Shown piece after piece: positions 6,653 to 15,263 of a stretch of DNA of 64,000 nt. The position numbers were made by a program, and so were the translations under genes. The stretch's first letter is position 1. Each line of letters begins with the position of its first letter. The notes beneath the pieces are model-generated. The model was given only the letters and a program-made list of their open reading frames with translations, did not search any database and was not told the DNA's origin. This DNA is from CAIKZZ01 sp035604595 (GTDB lineage Bacteria; Pseudomonadota; Gammaproteobacteria; Steroidobacterales; Steroidobacteraceae), in the NCBI GenBank assembly GCA_035604595.1, contig DATNIE010000029.1:118741-182740 (forward strand). The letters are read 5' to 3'.

Positions 6653-8305
6653 TCACAGTGCCTCGAAGCTCAGCGGCTCGTCGGCATGGGTCTGCGCCGC
6701 GGCGATGTCGGCCGCCAGTTCCGCAGCGTGCGTGCGTCGTCCCGCCGCGGTCAGCAGCTGTTGCAGACCGAGGGCGGCGCGCGGATCGTGCGGCGTGCGC
6801 CTCAGGCACTCGCGCAGCACGAGCTCCGCCTCGGCCTTGGCGCCGGTCTTGAGGAGTGCGGCCGCGAGAGTCTCGCGCGCAGGGTACAGCCACAGCGGTG
6901 GCTCGGTGTACTGCGCGTGCTCTTGCACATCGACCGCGGTCTTGAACTCGGTGATCGCCCGGTCGGATTCGCCGCGGGCGAGCGCGAGGCGCCCGGCGAG
7001 CAGGTGCTCGGCGATTGCGAGCGCGGCGGCGCCGATGGCCGCGTCGAGGTTGCCATAGACGTGGGCGAGGTCCGGGCGATCCGACGGGAACACCGGTGCG
7101 GGCGGCGCGAGCGCCGCCTCGCTCCTGACCGCGGCGAGTTCGGCCGCCGCCCCGTCGCGGTCGGCACGAGCGAGCAGCGCAAGTCCCCGCCCGTAGTGCC
7201 ACAGCGCGCGAACCACGTGGGCGTCGCGCGCGTAAGGCTTCGAGTCGGACGGCGGCTCGGGCAGCGCGAGCAGCTCCTCGAAGCGCCGGAAGCGGGCCAG
7301 CACCGCGATGCTGGTCGACTGATCCCCGGAGATCGCCCGCGATGCCTCTGCGGCGCGGCGCGCGGCGGCGAGATCGCCCTGCATCGCGTAGGCGTACGTC
7401 AGGAACTCGAGGCAGTGGCCGCAGGCGCGTTCGGTGCCGGGATCCTTGCTGAGCCGGAAGTCGAGCGCCTCGTGCACCGCGTGCTCGTTCGCCTCGATCG
7501 CCGCCTGCCAGTCGCCGACCCTGAGGAAAATGTGCGCCGGCATGTGCACCAGGTGTGACGCCGCGGGCTCGACCGGCGTCGCCGCGAGCCGCCGTGCGAC
7601 CGCGAGCGCCCGGCCCGGCTCGGTGCTGGCCTCGACCGCATGGATGTAGAGGTGCATGAGCCCGATGTGGTCGGGGTGCGTCTTCAGGCCGGACTCGAGG
7701 ACCGAGACGAGCTCGACCGTGCCGTCGCCCGGCGCGCCCTCCTGCGTCCACAGCCGCCACGGATGCAGGTCCATGATCGCCTCGGCGAACAGCGCCGCGG
7801 CATCGGGGTCAGTCGGGTAGCTGCGCACCAGCGCGCGCATCCGGTCGCGGTAGCCGAGCGCGAGGGCATCGAAATCCGGCGCCGCCTCGCTGCTGTAGCG
7901 CGCCGCGAGCGCCTCGATGTAGTCCCGTTCGGCCACCGTCGCCCGGCGCGCCGCGAGGAGGCGCGCGCGGGCGATCGCCGCGGCGGCCTCGGCCGTGCGC
8001 TTCGCCTCGGGTGCCGTGTTGATGTCGGGTCCGAGTGCCAGCGCCACTCCCCACCAGGCCATCGCCAGCGACGGGTCGAGCCGGGCCGCCTGACGGAACG
8101 CCTGCTCGGCCTCCCCCTGCTGGTAGGCGTAGACGAGCGTGAGCCCGCGGTCGAAGGCCGACTGTGCAGAGGCGATCGACGTCGAGACCGCGTGGTGGCT
8201 GTAGGTGTAGGGATCTGAAGCCGGCCGGCCGGACGCCACGAGCGGGATCAGCGCCAGCGTCACGGCGATCAGCGACGGACGGCACGGGCGATCGCTGCGT
8301 GTCAC
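6653..8305 (-). CDS. Exported TPR-repeat protein, function unknown
   Basis: About 550 residues. I choose GTG 8305, because GGGAGAGAG lies just upstream and a signal peptide follows directly (SLIAVTLALIPLVASG). Helical TPR-like repeats run through the whole chain, for example AFRQAARLDPSLAMAWWG and the C-terminal AELVLRECLRRTPHDPRAAL. A central stretch has LIGLMHLYIHAVE-type and HLVHMPAHIFLR segments seen in a widespread uncharacterised TPR family. Probably a periplasmic scaffold; no catalytic motif is visible. Divergent from dapF with about 88 bp between starts. Confidence 0.8.
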   Translation of the reverse strand: MTRSDRPCRPSLIAVTLALIPLVASGRPASDPYTYSHHAVSTSIASAQSAFDRGLTLVYAYQQGEAEQAFRQAARLDPSLAMAWWGVALALGPDINTAPEAKRTAEAAAAIARARLLAARRATVAERDYIEALAARYSSEAAPDFDALALGYRDRMRALVRSYPTDPDAAALFAEAIMDLHPWRLWTQEGAPGDGTVELVSVLESGLKTHPDHIGLMHLYIHAVEASTEPGRALAVARRLAATPVEPAASHLVHMPAHIFLRVGDWQAAIEANEHAVHEALDFRLSKDPGTERACGHCLEFLTYAYAMQGDLAAARRAAEASRAISGDQSTSIAVLARFRRFEELLALPEPPSDSKPYARDAHVVRALWHYGRGLALLARADRDGAAAELAAVRSEAALAPPAPVFPSDRPDLAHVYGNLDAAIGAAALAIAEHLLAGRLALARGESDRAITEFKTAVDVQEHAQYTEPPLWLYPARETLAAALLKTGAKAEAELVLRECLRRTPHDPRAALGLQQLLTAAGRRTHAAELAADIAAAQTHADEPLSFEAL

Positions 8306-8393
8306 GTGTACTCTCTCCCGGCAGGCGGCAGTCAGGCGCTTCGCGGCAGCCACACACATGATAGCGGGCGAGCGGGCACGCTATCATGCGCGC

Positions 8394-9224
8394 ATGCGGC
8401 TCGACTTCGTGAAGATGCACGGACTGGGAAACGACTTCATCGTCTTCGACGCCGCCGCCGCGGAGACGCTGCCGAACGCTCGGCAGCTGCGGGCGCTGTC
8501 GAACCGTCACACCGGCATCGGTTTCGACCAGGCTCTGGCGCTCGCCGCGCCGCGCCGCGCCGACACGGCGGTTTTCTACCGGATCTTCAACGCCGACGGC
8601 CTTGAGGCCGAGCAGTGTGGCAACGGTGCGCGCTGCATCGCGGCGCTCGTTGCCCGCCGACTCGGCAGGGGCCCGGGCGAACTGCTGATGGACAGTCCTG
8701 CCGGGCTCGTGCGGGCGCGGATTCGGGCCGATGGGCTCGTGTCGGTCGCGATGGGCGTGCCCACCTTCGCGCCGGCGGCGCTGCCCTTCGCCGCGGACCG
8801 CGAAGCGGCAAGCTATGCACTCGAGGCTGCCGGTGAGCGGATCGAGATCGGTGCGGTGTCGATCGGTAATCCTCACGCCGTCATCCGCGTGCCGGCGGTC
8901 GCGAATGCGCCGGTGGACAGGCTCGGTCCCGCGGTAGAGAATCATCCGCGGTTTCCGCGCGGTACCAACGTGGAGTTCATGGAAGTCGTGACGCCCGCCC
9001 ACGTGCGCTTGAGAGTCCACGAGCGCGGCGTGGGCGAGACCCAGGCCTGCGGCACCGGAGCGTGCGGCGCCGTCGCCGTCGGTCGCCGCCGCGGCTGGCT
9101 CGACGCCGAGGTCGAGGTCGACGTGCCGGGCGGACGTCTCGCCGTCGAATGGCAGCGCCAAGACGAGCCGATCTGGCTCACCGGTCCCACCGCGACCGTC
9201 TTCGAAGGACACATCGATCTATGA
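8394..9224 (+). CDS. dapF: Diaminopimelate epimerase
   Basis: 276 residues from ATG 8394 (MRLDFVKMHGLGNDF). It interconverts LL- and meso-diaminopimelate for lysine and peptidoglycan synthesis. The catalytic cysteine pair is visible: Cys75 in EQCGNGARC and Cys219 in QACGTGACG, each in its conserved loop. TATCAT at 8382-8387 could serve as a -10, but no good -35 is seen. Its stop overlaps the next start (ATGA), giving the classical dapF-DUF484-xerC order of gammaproteobacteria. Confidence 0.97.
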   Translation: MRLDFVKMHGLGNDFIVFDAAAAETLPNARQLRALSNRHTGIGFDQALALAAPRRADTAVFYRIFNADGLEAEQCGNGARCIAALVARRLGRGPGELLMDSPAGLVRARIRADGLVSVAMGVPTFAPAALPFAADREAASYALEAAGERIEIGAVSIGNPHAVIRVPAVANAPVDRLGPAVENHPRFPRGTNVEFMEVVTPAHVRLRVHERGVGETQACGTGACGAVAVGRRRGWLDAEVEVDVPGGRLAVEWQRQDEPIWLTGPTATVFEGHIDL

Positions 9225-9961
9225 CCAATCCGCAGCCGAAGCTCGATTCCAAGGGCGGCGCCGCGAAGGCTGCCCGTCCGGACGAGGCCGCCGTGGCGGC
9301 CTTTCTCGCCGGCCATGCGGAGTTCTTCGAGCGCCACCCGACGCTGCTCCTGCAGCTGCGCCTGCCGCATGGCCGCGGCGACGGCTCGACGGTGTCACTG
9401 GTCGAGCGCCAGGTCGACGTGCTGCGCGAGCGCACGCGCGAATTCGAGCTGCGGCTCAAGGCGCTCGTCGAAAACGGCCGCGCCAATGACCTGCTCGCCG
9501 AGAAGATTCACCGACTCGCCAAGCGCCTGATCCATGCACGCACCGCGCGATTGCGGCTCGCCTCGATCGAAGCGAGCCTTCGCGAGGACTTCGGTGCGCG
9601 CGACTTCCTGCTGGTGCTGACGCGCGTCGATCAGGAGCTGACCGCGGTCGAGGCCCGCTACCTCAGAATCCTGCCCGCCGACGACCCCGGTCTGCAGTCC
9701 TTCGAGTCGCTGTTCGCCGCCGGCAAGCCGCGCTGCGGCCGGGTGCGCGACTCGCAGCGCGAGTTCCTGTTTCCCGCGGACGGCGCGACGGTCGGGTCGG
9801 TGGCACTCGTACCGCTCGGCCCGGGCGGCGAACAGGGCCTGCTCGCAATTGCCTCCTCGGATGCGGACCATTTCAATCCGACCATGGGAACTGACTACCT
9901 GGCTCGCATCGGCGAGCTGATCGCCACTGCCCTCGATGGCGCCGCGGACCGACGGCCCTGA
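9221..9961 (+). CDS. DUF484 family protein
   Basis: 246 residues. The start ATG 9221 overlaps the dapF stop by 4 bp. It has the family hallmark AAFLAGHAEFFERHPTLLLQLRLPH and a coiled-coil-like segment (VERQVDVLRERTREFELRLKALVENG), then a GAF-like C-terminal half ending LARIGELIATAL. The function is unknown, but the gene is almost always between dapF and xerC. It overlaps xerC by 26 bp, so translation is probably coupled. Confidence 0.93.
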   Translation: MTNPQPKLDSKGGAAKAARPDEAAVAAFLAGHAEFFERHPTLLLQLRLPHGRGDGSTVSLVERQVDVLRERTREFELRLKALVENGRANDLLAEKIHRLAKRLIHARTARLRLASIEASLREDFGARDFLLVLTRVDQELTAVEARYLRILPADDPGLQSFESLFAAGKPRCGRVRDSQREFLFPADGATVGSVALVPLGPGGEQGLLAIASSDADHFNPTMGTDYLARIGELIATALDGAADRRP

Positions 9962-10943
9962 GCCGGCCGCGCGGCCTTCCGTCGAACTGCCGCACTGGGA
10001 CAGCGATGAGCGGGCGCTGATCGAGCGCTGGCTCGAGAGCCTCGCGATCGAGCGCCGGCTCAGTCGTCACACCGGCATCAGCTACCGGCGCGACCTCGTG
10101 GCATTCACTGCGTGGTGCCAGCACGCCGCAATCGAGCGCCTGTCCGCGCTCGATGAGAACCACATCCGGCTGTTCGCCGCGGCCTCGCACCGCGGCGGGC
10201 TCGACCCGCGCTCGATCCAGCGCCGGCTGTCGGCACTCAGGGGCCTGTTCGGATTCCTGATCCGCGAAGGACTCCTGACCCGCAACCCGGCTGCCGAGGT
10301 GCGCGCGCCGAAGGCGGCGAAACGGCTGCCGCCCGCGCTCGACGTCGACCGGATGACGCGCCTGCTGCAGGGGCCGCGCGCCAAGGCGCCCGCCACCGGC
10401 ACGACCGACGCTGCAGCGGAGTCCGAAGCGCTCGTGACCCGCGACCGGGCGATCATGGAGCTGTTCTACTCGAGCGGCCTGCGCCTCGCCGAGCTCGTCG
10501 GCCTCAATCTCGGCGACCTCGACCTCACCGACCGGACCGTCCGCGTGCTGGGCAAGGGATCGAAGACGCGGATCGTGCCGGTCGGCGCGCAGGCGGCGAC
10601 GGCAATGCGCGAGTGGCTGAAGACGCGCAGCCAGTTGGTCGAGCTAGGCGCCGTTGCGGTGTTTGTCGGCCGCAACGGCCGGCGTCTCGGGCCGCGGGCC
10701 GTGCAGCTGCGGGTCGCGGACTGGGCACGCCGCCAGGGGCTCGACGTGAAGGCGTATCCGCACCTGTTCCGGCACTCGTTCGCGACCCACCTGCTCGAAT
10801 CGAGCCAGGATTTGCGCGGCGTCCAGGAACTCCTCGGGCATACGAACATCTCGACGACCCAGGTCTATACGCACCTCGATTTCCAGCACCTCGCCCGAGT
10901 GTATGACCGCGCGCACCCGCGCGCGCGGCGCCGGTCGCGCTGA
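9936..10943 (+). CDS. xerC: Tyrosine recombinase XerC
   Basis: 335 residues, slightly longer than the usual ~300 owing to an Arg/Pro-rich start and an inserted TDAAAESEALVT loop. The full catalytic set is present: Arg183 (SSGLRLAEL), Lys207 (LGKGSKTR), His276/Arg279 (YPHLFRHSFATH), His302 (LGHTNIS) and Tyr311 (TQVYTHLD). Together with XerD it resolves chromosome dimers at dif. The position after dapF-DUF484 identifies it as XerC rather than a mobile-element integrase. Confidence 0.95.
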   Translation: MAPRTDGPEPAARPSVELPHWDSDERALIERWLESLAIERRLSRHTGISYRRDLVAFTAWCQHAAIERLSALDENHIRLFAAASHRGGLDPRSIQRRLSALRGLFGFLIREGLLTRNPAAEVRAPKAAKRLPPALDVDRMTRLLQGPRAKAPATGTTDAAAESEALVTRDRAIMELFYSSGLRLAELVGLNLGDLDLTDRTVRVLGKGSKTRIVPVGAQAATAMREWLKTRSQLVELGAVAVFVGRNGRRLGPRAVQLRVADWARRQGLDVKAYPHLFRHSFATHLLESSQDLRGVQELLGHTNISTTQVYTHLDFQHLARVYDRAHPRARRRSR

Positions 10944-10989
10944 GGCCGCAGCGCGGACCCGAGCCGGTGCAGCGGGTGAGGCGCCGGGT

Positions 10990-11967
10990 TCAGAAGTGCG
11001 CGCGCACCCCGAGGCCGATGAATGCGCCCGACTGGACGGTGCTGCCGCGGGTGAGCCCGACGGTGACGTCGACGCCCGACTTGTCGCCGAGGTCCGCGGT
11101 GCCGGTCGCGGACAGCGTGTTCGAGTACGCGCCGCTGAAGTATTCCTTCTGGCGCGCGTAGTCGAGGCTGACGATCAGGTCCTCGTGCTTCCAGCTGGTG
11201 CCCGCGCCGAGGTCCGAGGCCAGCAGTGCGTTGTCCCGGCCGATGCGGCGCACGCCGACGGTCTCGAGCGGGTCGACCAGCGTCGACTCGAGCTGGCTGA
11301 ATTCGGCACGATCGGGGTGGTGCAGCGCATCGAGGCCGGGCATGTCGAAGCTGCAGCTCGCCTGCTGGTACTGGTAGTTCATCGCGCTCAGGTACGCGCC
11401 CCACACCTCCCCGCCGAAAGCGCCGTGCAGGCCGAGGCCGGTATTGTCGAGCGTGCAGCTCGAGGTCGCCGCCACGGGCAGCTGCGTGCCGTCGCGCAGC
11501 GTGACCGTCGTATCGACGCCGAGCGGCTCGAAACCGGAGCGTCGGAACATGCCCCTGAGCCCGATCGACCACGGCTTCAGCGGCAGATCGGCGCCGAGTT
11601 TCAGCTCCTCGGCCGCCAGGATGTCGGTATCCTGCCAGCGGCCGACAGCGCCGTCGAGCGTGAAGCGCGCGAAGTCGTGGGACGCCCCGAGCTCGAGTCC
11701 CTGCGAGCTGAAGCCATTTGAGGCGAGAGCGTAATAGCTCACTGAATTCGCAGCGAGCCGAACGCTGCTGCTCGGGTTCAGCGCGTAGCCGACCTCACCC
11801 TCGAAGCCGCGGTTCGTCTGCTGATCGACTTCCGTCCCAACAGCGAGCGACCAGCGCGCGTCCGATGGTGCCTGCTCCGCGTCATCCTCCGCCGCCAGTG
11901 CGGGCTGCCACAGGGTGAGTGCGACGACCGCGAGCAGCGGATAGCCGGCCTCAAGCATTCGCGTCAT
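10990..11967 (-). CDS. Predicted outer-membrane beta-barrel protein
   Basis: 325 residues from ATG 11967, with GAGGCAG upstream. The signal peptide (about 5-25, ending PALAAED) is followed by alternating strands with Gly/Tyr/Ser repeats. It ends in GVRAHF, the C-terminal Phe recognised by the Bam machinery. Two Cys residues in the middle (SSCTLDN and QASCSFDM) could form an extracellular disulfide. No specific family is recognised, so substrate and role are unknown. It is convergent with xerC and divergent from the DUF971 gene. Confidence 0.72.
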   Translation of the reverse strand: MTRMLEAGYPLLAVVALTLWQPALAAEDDAEQAPSDARWSLAVGTEVDQQTNRGFEGEVGYALNPSSSVRLAANSVSYYALASNGFSSQGLELGASHDFARFTLDGAVGRWQDTDILAAEELKLGADLPLKPWSIGLRGMFRRSGFEPLGVDTTVTLRDGTQLPVAATSSCTLDNTGLGLHGAFGGEVWGAYLSAMNYQYQQASCSFDMPGLDALHHPDRAEFSQLESTLVDPLETVGVRRIGRDNALLASDLGAGTSWKHEDLIVSLDYARQKEYFSGAYSNTLSATGTADLGDKSGVDVTVGLTRGSTVQSGAFIGLGVRAHF

Positions 11968-12064
11968 GGGCTCTGCCTCGTTCCGGGCCCGCTCGGCCCG
12001 ACCCGTTTCATTTTGCCGAGTCTGCGAGTAGCTTGTCGCGGCCTGTGCCACAAATCCCGCGCAA

Positions 12065-12454
12065 GTGACCCAACTGACGCCATCTGGCGACAGCGTGCCG
12101 ACGGCCATCCGGCTGCGTCGCAAGTCGCGGCTCGTCGAGGTCGACTTTCCCGACGGCGCTCACTATGCGTTCAGCTTCGAGTATCTGCGGGCTCATTCGC
12201 CGTCCGCGGAGGTCCAGGGCCACGGCCCGGGCCAGGACGTGCTGCAGATCGCGAAGGAGAATGTGCAGGTGCTGCGCATCGAGCCAGTCGGACACTATGC
12301 GGTGCGGCTGGTGTTCGACGACGGTCATGACACGGGACTCTACTCGTGGACGTACCTGCGCGAGCTCGGTGCGACCTTTGAGGAGAAGTGGGCGCGATAT
12401 CTGCAGCGCCTCGACGGCATCGGCTATGTCAGAAAGCCGGTGATCCCCGGCTGA
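12065..12454 (+). CDS. DUF971 family protein
   Basis: 129 residues from GTG 12065. It has the fold seen as the N-terminal domain of gamma-butyrobetaine hydroxylase and in stand-alone DUF971 proteins: AIRLRRKSRLVEVDFPDGAHYAFSFEYLR and VGHYAVRLVFDDGHDTGLYSWTYLREL. Stand-alone members have been linked with Fe-S or metal handling, but their biochemical role is not settled. Nine bp separate it from the nitrile hydratase accessory gene, implying co-transcription. Confidence 0.88.
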   Translation: MTQLTPSGDSVPTAIRLRRKSRLVEVDFPDGAHYAFSFEYLRAHSPSAEVQGHGPGQDVLQIAKENVQVLRIEPVGHYAVRLVFDDGHDTGLYSWTYLRELGATFEEKWARYLQRLDGIGYVRKPVIPG

Positions 12455-12463
12455 GCCCCAGCG

Positions 12464-12805
12464 GTGCCGCACCTGTCACGCGATGCGGACGAGCCGGTTT
12501 TCGCCGAACCGTGGCAGGCACAGGCGTTTGCGCTCGCCGTCCGGCTGTCCGCGCAGGGACACTTCACCTGGACGGAATGGGCAGCGGCGCTCTCGGATGA
12601 GCTGAAGGCGAGCGCGGCCCGCGGCGAACCGGATGACGGCTCGTACTACTACCACTGCTGGCTGGCGGCGCTCGAGCGGCTTGCGATCGCGAAGCACTTG
12701 ACTGACCCGGCGGCGCTGCTCAATCGCAAGCAGGCGTGGGCAGACGCCTACCGGCATACGCCGCACGGCAAACCGGTCGAGCTTGAGACCGATTCCAGCT
12801 CGTGA
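12464..12805 (+). CDS. Nitrile hydratase accessory (activator-type) protein, orphan
   Basis: 113 residues from GTG 12464. Diagnostic features of the NHase activator/beta-subunit N-terminal family are FAEPWQAQAFALAVRLSAQGHFTWTEWAAAL and DGSYYYHCWLAALERL. These proteins insert Co or Fe into nitrile hydratase or thiocyanate hydrolase. No alpha or beta hydratase subunit is encoded anywhere in the window, so it is either separated from its enzyme or reused by another metalloenzyme. It is paired with DUF971. Confidence 0.8.
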   Translation: MPHLSRDADEPVFAEPWQAQAFALAVRLSAQGHFTWTEWAAALSDELKASAARGEPDDGSYYYHCWLAALERLAIAKHLTDPAALLNRKQAWADAYRHTPHGKPVELETDSSS

Positions 12806-12970
12806 GACCTACTAGCTCGACCGCGGGCCGCCTCTGCTAACAGTGCTCGGCCTGCGAAGATCGCAACACTGCGGAATTCCCCGCGCCCGCCGGGTCCGTG
12901 GCAGCTGTCTTCCAGCGCACCCAGGGGCCAAGGCGACAATCGCAGCTGCGTATCCGCTGCGCACCACCGT

Positions 12971-13921
12971 TCACGGCAGGGCAGGTTCCGGATCGGTTCC
13001 TTCAGGCACGCCTTCGAACAGCACCGTCGACAGGTAGCGCTCACCGGTATCCGGCAGCATCGCGAGAATCACGCCGCCCTGCGGCGCCTTCTCGGCGACC
13101 TTGAGGGCCGCCGCGAAGGTCGCGCCCGAGGAAATGCCGACGAACAGCCCCTCCTTGATCGCGAGCGCCTTCGCGGCCGCGATCGACTCATCGTCCGTGA
13201 CCGGTATGTTGTCGTCGAACACTGTCCGGTCGAGCACGGCCGGCACGAAGTCCGGGGTCCAGCCCTGGATCTTGTGGGGCTTGAACTCGGCACCCGCCAG
13301 CAGCCGCGCGCCGGCGGGCTCGGTTGTCACGATCTTGATGTCCGGGCGGGCCTTCTTGAGCACCTGGCCGGCGCCGGTCAGCGTTCCGCCCGTACCCCAG
13401 CCGGTGACGAAGTAGTCGAGCCGCTTGCCGGCGAAGTCCGACAGGATCTCCGGGCCGGTGGTCTGGCGGTGGTACGCCGGGTTCGCCTCGTTCTCGAACT
13501 GCCTGGTGAGGAACCAGCCGTGCTGCTCGGCGAGCTCCTTGGCTTTCCTCACCATGCCCGTGCCCCGTTCGGCCGCAGGGGTCAGAATGACCTTGGCGCC
13601 GAAGGCCCGCATGATCTTGCGCCGCTCGATCGAGAACGTCTCGACCATCGTCGCAACAAAAGGGTAGCCCTTTGCGGCGCACACCATGGCGAGCGCGATG
13701 CCCGTGTTACCGGAGGTCGCCTCGATCACGGTCTGGCCGGGCTTCAAGAGCCCGCGCCGCTCGGCGTCCTCGATGATGCCGATCGCGAGCCGGTCCTTGA
13801 CCGATCCGCCCGGGTTGAAGTACTCGATCTTGACGTAGATCGTCACGTGCTTCGGCGCGAGACGGTTGATGCGGACGATCGGCGTGCGCCCGATGGTCGC
13901 GAGAATGCTGTCGTAGATCAT
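12971..13921 (-). CDS. cysK: Cysteine synthase (O-acyl-L-serine sulfhydrylase), PLP-dependent
   Basis: 316 residues from ATG 13921. PLP Lys42 lies in NPGGSVKDR, with the substrate loop TSGNTGIAL and phosphate loop GWGTGGTLTGAG. It forms cysteine from sulfide and an activated serine. The divergent neighbour is a MetX-family acyltransferase of serine O-succinyltransferase type. By analogy with Xanthomonas and Lysobacter pairs, the true substrate may be O-succinylserine rather than O-acetylserine (inference). Confidence 0.94.
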   Translation of the reverse strand: MIYDSILATIGRTPIVRINRLAPKHVTIYVKIEYFNPGGSVKDRLAIGIIEDAERRGLLKPGQTVIEATSGNTGIALAMVCAAKGYPFVATMVETFSIERRKIMRAFGAKVILTPAAERGTGMVRKAKELAEQHGWFLTRQFENEANPAYHRQTTGPEILSDFAGKRLDYFVTGWGTGGTLTGAGQVLKKARPDIKIVTTEPAGARLLAGAEFKPHKIQGWTPDFVPAVLDRTVFDDNIPVTDDESIAAAKALAIKEGLFVGISSGATFAAALKVAEKAPQGGVILAMLPDTGERYLSTVLFEGVPEGTDPEPALP

Positions 13922-14066
13922 GGCCGGGTCCTGGGGGCAAAAACGGGAGGCCGGTAGCGTAGTCCGGCCGGCAGCGAAACGCGTCCTTCCGGTGGGCATG
14001 TCCCCATAACGATCGGTTCTTGACGCCCCGTAGCTCAGGGCTGCCGATGGGCGGAAGATTCGGGCC

Positions 14067-15263
14067 ATGAGCGCGTTCCCGCCCGACTCCGCATCCGCCG
14101 CGCGCCGCGTGGCGTTGCCGGCGCCGTTCCGCCTGCAGGCGGGCGGCGAGCTGTGGGGCGCGGAGGTCGCCGTCGAGACCTACGGCCAGCTGTCCCCGGA
14201 GCGAGACAACGCGGTGCTGCTGTACACCGGTCTTTCAGCATCGGCGCATGCCGCCTCGCACGCGGGCGATCCGACCCCGGGCTGGTGGGAGAACATGATC
14301 GGCGCAGGCAAGGCGCTCGACACCGGGCGCCTGTTCATCATCTCGGTCAACTCGCTCGGCAGCTGCTTCGGCTCGACGGGCCCCGGGTCGATCGACCCGG
14401 CGACCGGTGTGCCCTATGGTTCGAGCTTCCCGGAGCTCAGGGTCGAGGACATCGCGCGCGCGAGCCAGGCGGCCGTCGATGCGCTCGGAATAGAGCGGCT
14501 GTACGCCGTCGTCGGTGCCTCGCTCGGCGGCATGACCGCCCTCGCCCATGCCGTCGCCTTCCCGGGCCAGGCGCGGCGGCTGATCTCCATTTCCGGTGCG
14601 CTCGCGGCAGGCGCCGCGGCGATCGCGACGCGCAGCCTGCAGCGCGAGATCCTTGGCGCGGCCTTGAGGAGCGGCGCCGATGCCGCGACGGTCGCGCAGG
14701 CGATGCGCTGGGCGCGAAAGATCGGCGTGCTGTCGTACGTCGGCAAGGAGCTGCTCGAGGAGCGCTTCGGCCGCGAGCAGACCGAGCCGTTCGCCGGCCG
14801 CCCGTCAGGCACGGCGTTCGAGGTCGAGCACTGGCTCGAGCACCTCGCGCAGAAGTTCCTGAAGCAGTTCAACCCGTGGGCGTATTGGTACATCTCGCGG
14901 GCGATGGACCTGTTTGACTTCGGCGCGCATGGTTCCGCGCCCGGCGGGGATGCGGTCGTGCACCATCACGATGCGTCGGACGTGGCGCGCGCCGCGGCGC
15001 GATTGAACCTCGAGCGGGCCCTCATTGTCGGCGTGCACGAGGACCTGCTGTTCCCGCTCGAGCAGCAGCAGGGCCTCGCAGCGGTGCTGCGCGACGCCGG
15101 AATTCACACGGAGTTCGTCGAGCTCCACTCGCCCTATGGTCACGACGCGTTCCTGACCGAAACGGCGCTGTTCACACCGGTCCTGGGCGCTTTCCTGCGG
15201 CAAGCCCCAGGAAGCGCCACGTCTCATCCGTCGCATCGAGTTCTCGACTCACTTTGCCGATGA
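14067..15263 (+). CDS. metX: MetX-family acyltransferase, probable serine O-succinyltransferase
   Basis: 398 residues with an alpha/beta-hydrolase fold. Nucleophile Ser152 is in VVGASLGGMTAL, the Asp is in GVHEDLLFPLEQQ and the His is in SPYGHDAFL. It lacks the GGMQ-QW signature typical of homoserine acetyltransferases. It has RSLQREIL, WARKIGVLSY, EVEHWLEHLAQKFLKQF and SRAMDLFDF, which I recall from the Xanthomonadales serine O-succinyltransferase group. Divergence from cysK (145 bp apart) fits a cysteine-synthesis role. The C-terminal ~30 codons overlap the convergent LpqC gene by 92 bp. Confidence 0.85.
   Translation: MSAFPPDSASAARRVALPAPFRLQAGGELWGAEVAVETYGQLSPERDNAVLLYTGLSASAHAASHAGDPTPGWWENMIGAGKALDTGRLFIISVNSLGSCFGSTGPGSIDPATGVPYGSSFPELRVEDIARASQAAVDALGIERLYAVVGASLGGMTALAHAVAFPGQARRLISISGALAAGAAAIATRSLQREILGAALRSGADAATVAQAMRWARKIGVLSYVGKELLEERFGREQTEPFAGRPSGTAFEVEHWLEHLAQKFLKQFNPWAYWYISRAMDLFDFGAHGSAPGGDAVVHHHDASDVARAAARLNLERALIVGVHEDLLFPLEQQQGLAAVLRDAGIHTEFVELHSPYGHDAFLTETALFTPVLGAFLRQAPGSATSHPSHRVLDSLCR

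Noticed and set aside
5079..7058. Very long plus-strand open frame opposite rimO and the TPR gene
   Set aside because: It is antisense to rimO, has Arg/Ala/Gly-rich composition and no family motif; a high-GC shadow frame.
8382..8387. TATCAT before dapF as promoter
   Set aside because: No -35 element at workable spacing and only 6 nt between the hexamer and the dapF ATG; insufficient.
9936..10943. Tyrosine recombinase as sign of an integrated element
   Set aside because: Context dapF-DUF484-xerC is the conserved chromosomal one; no attachment repeats or phage genes nearby.
14030..14066. GCCCCGTAGCTCAGGG just before metX resembles the 5' end of a tRNA
   Set aside because: No D-loop completion, anticodon stem, T-arm or 3' acceptor partner follows; only a ~16-nt resemblance.
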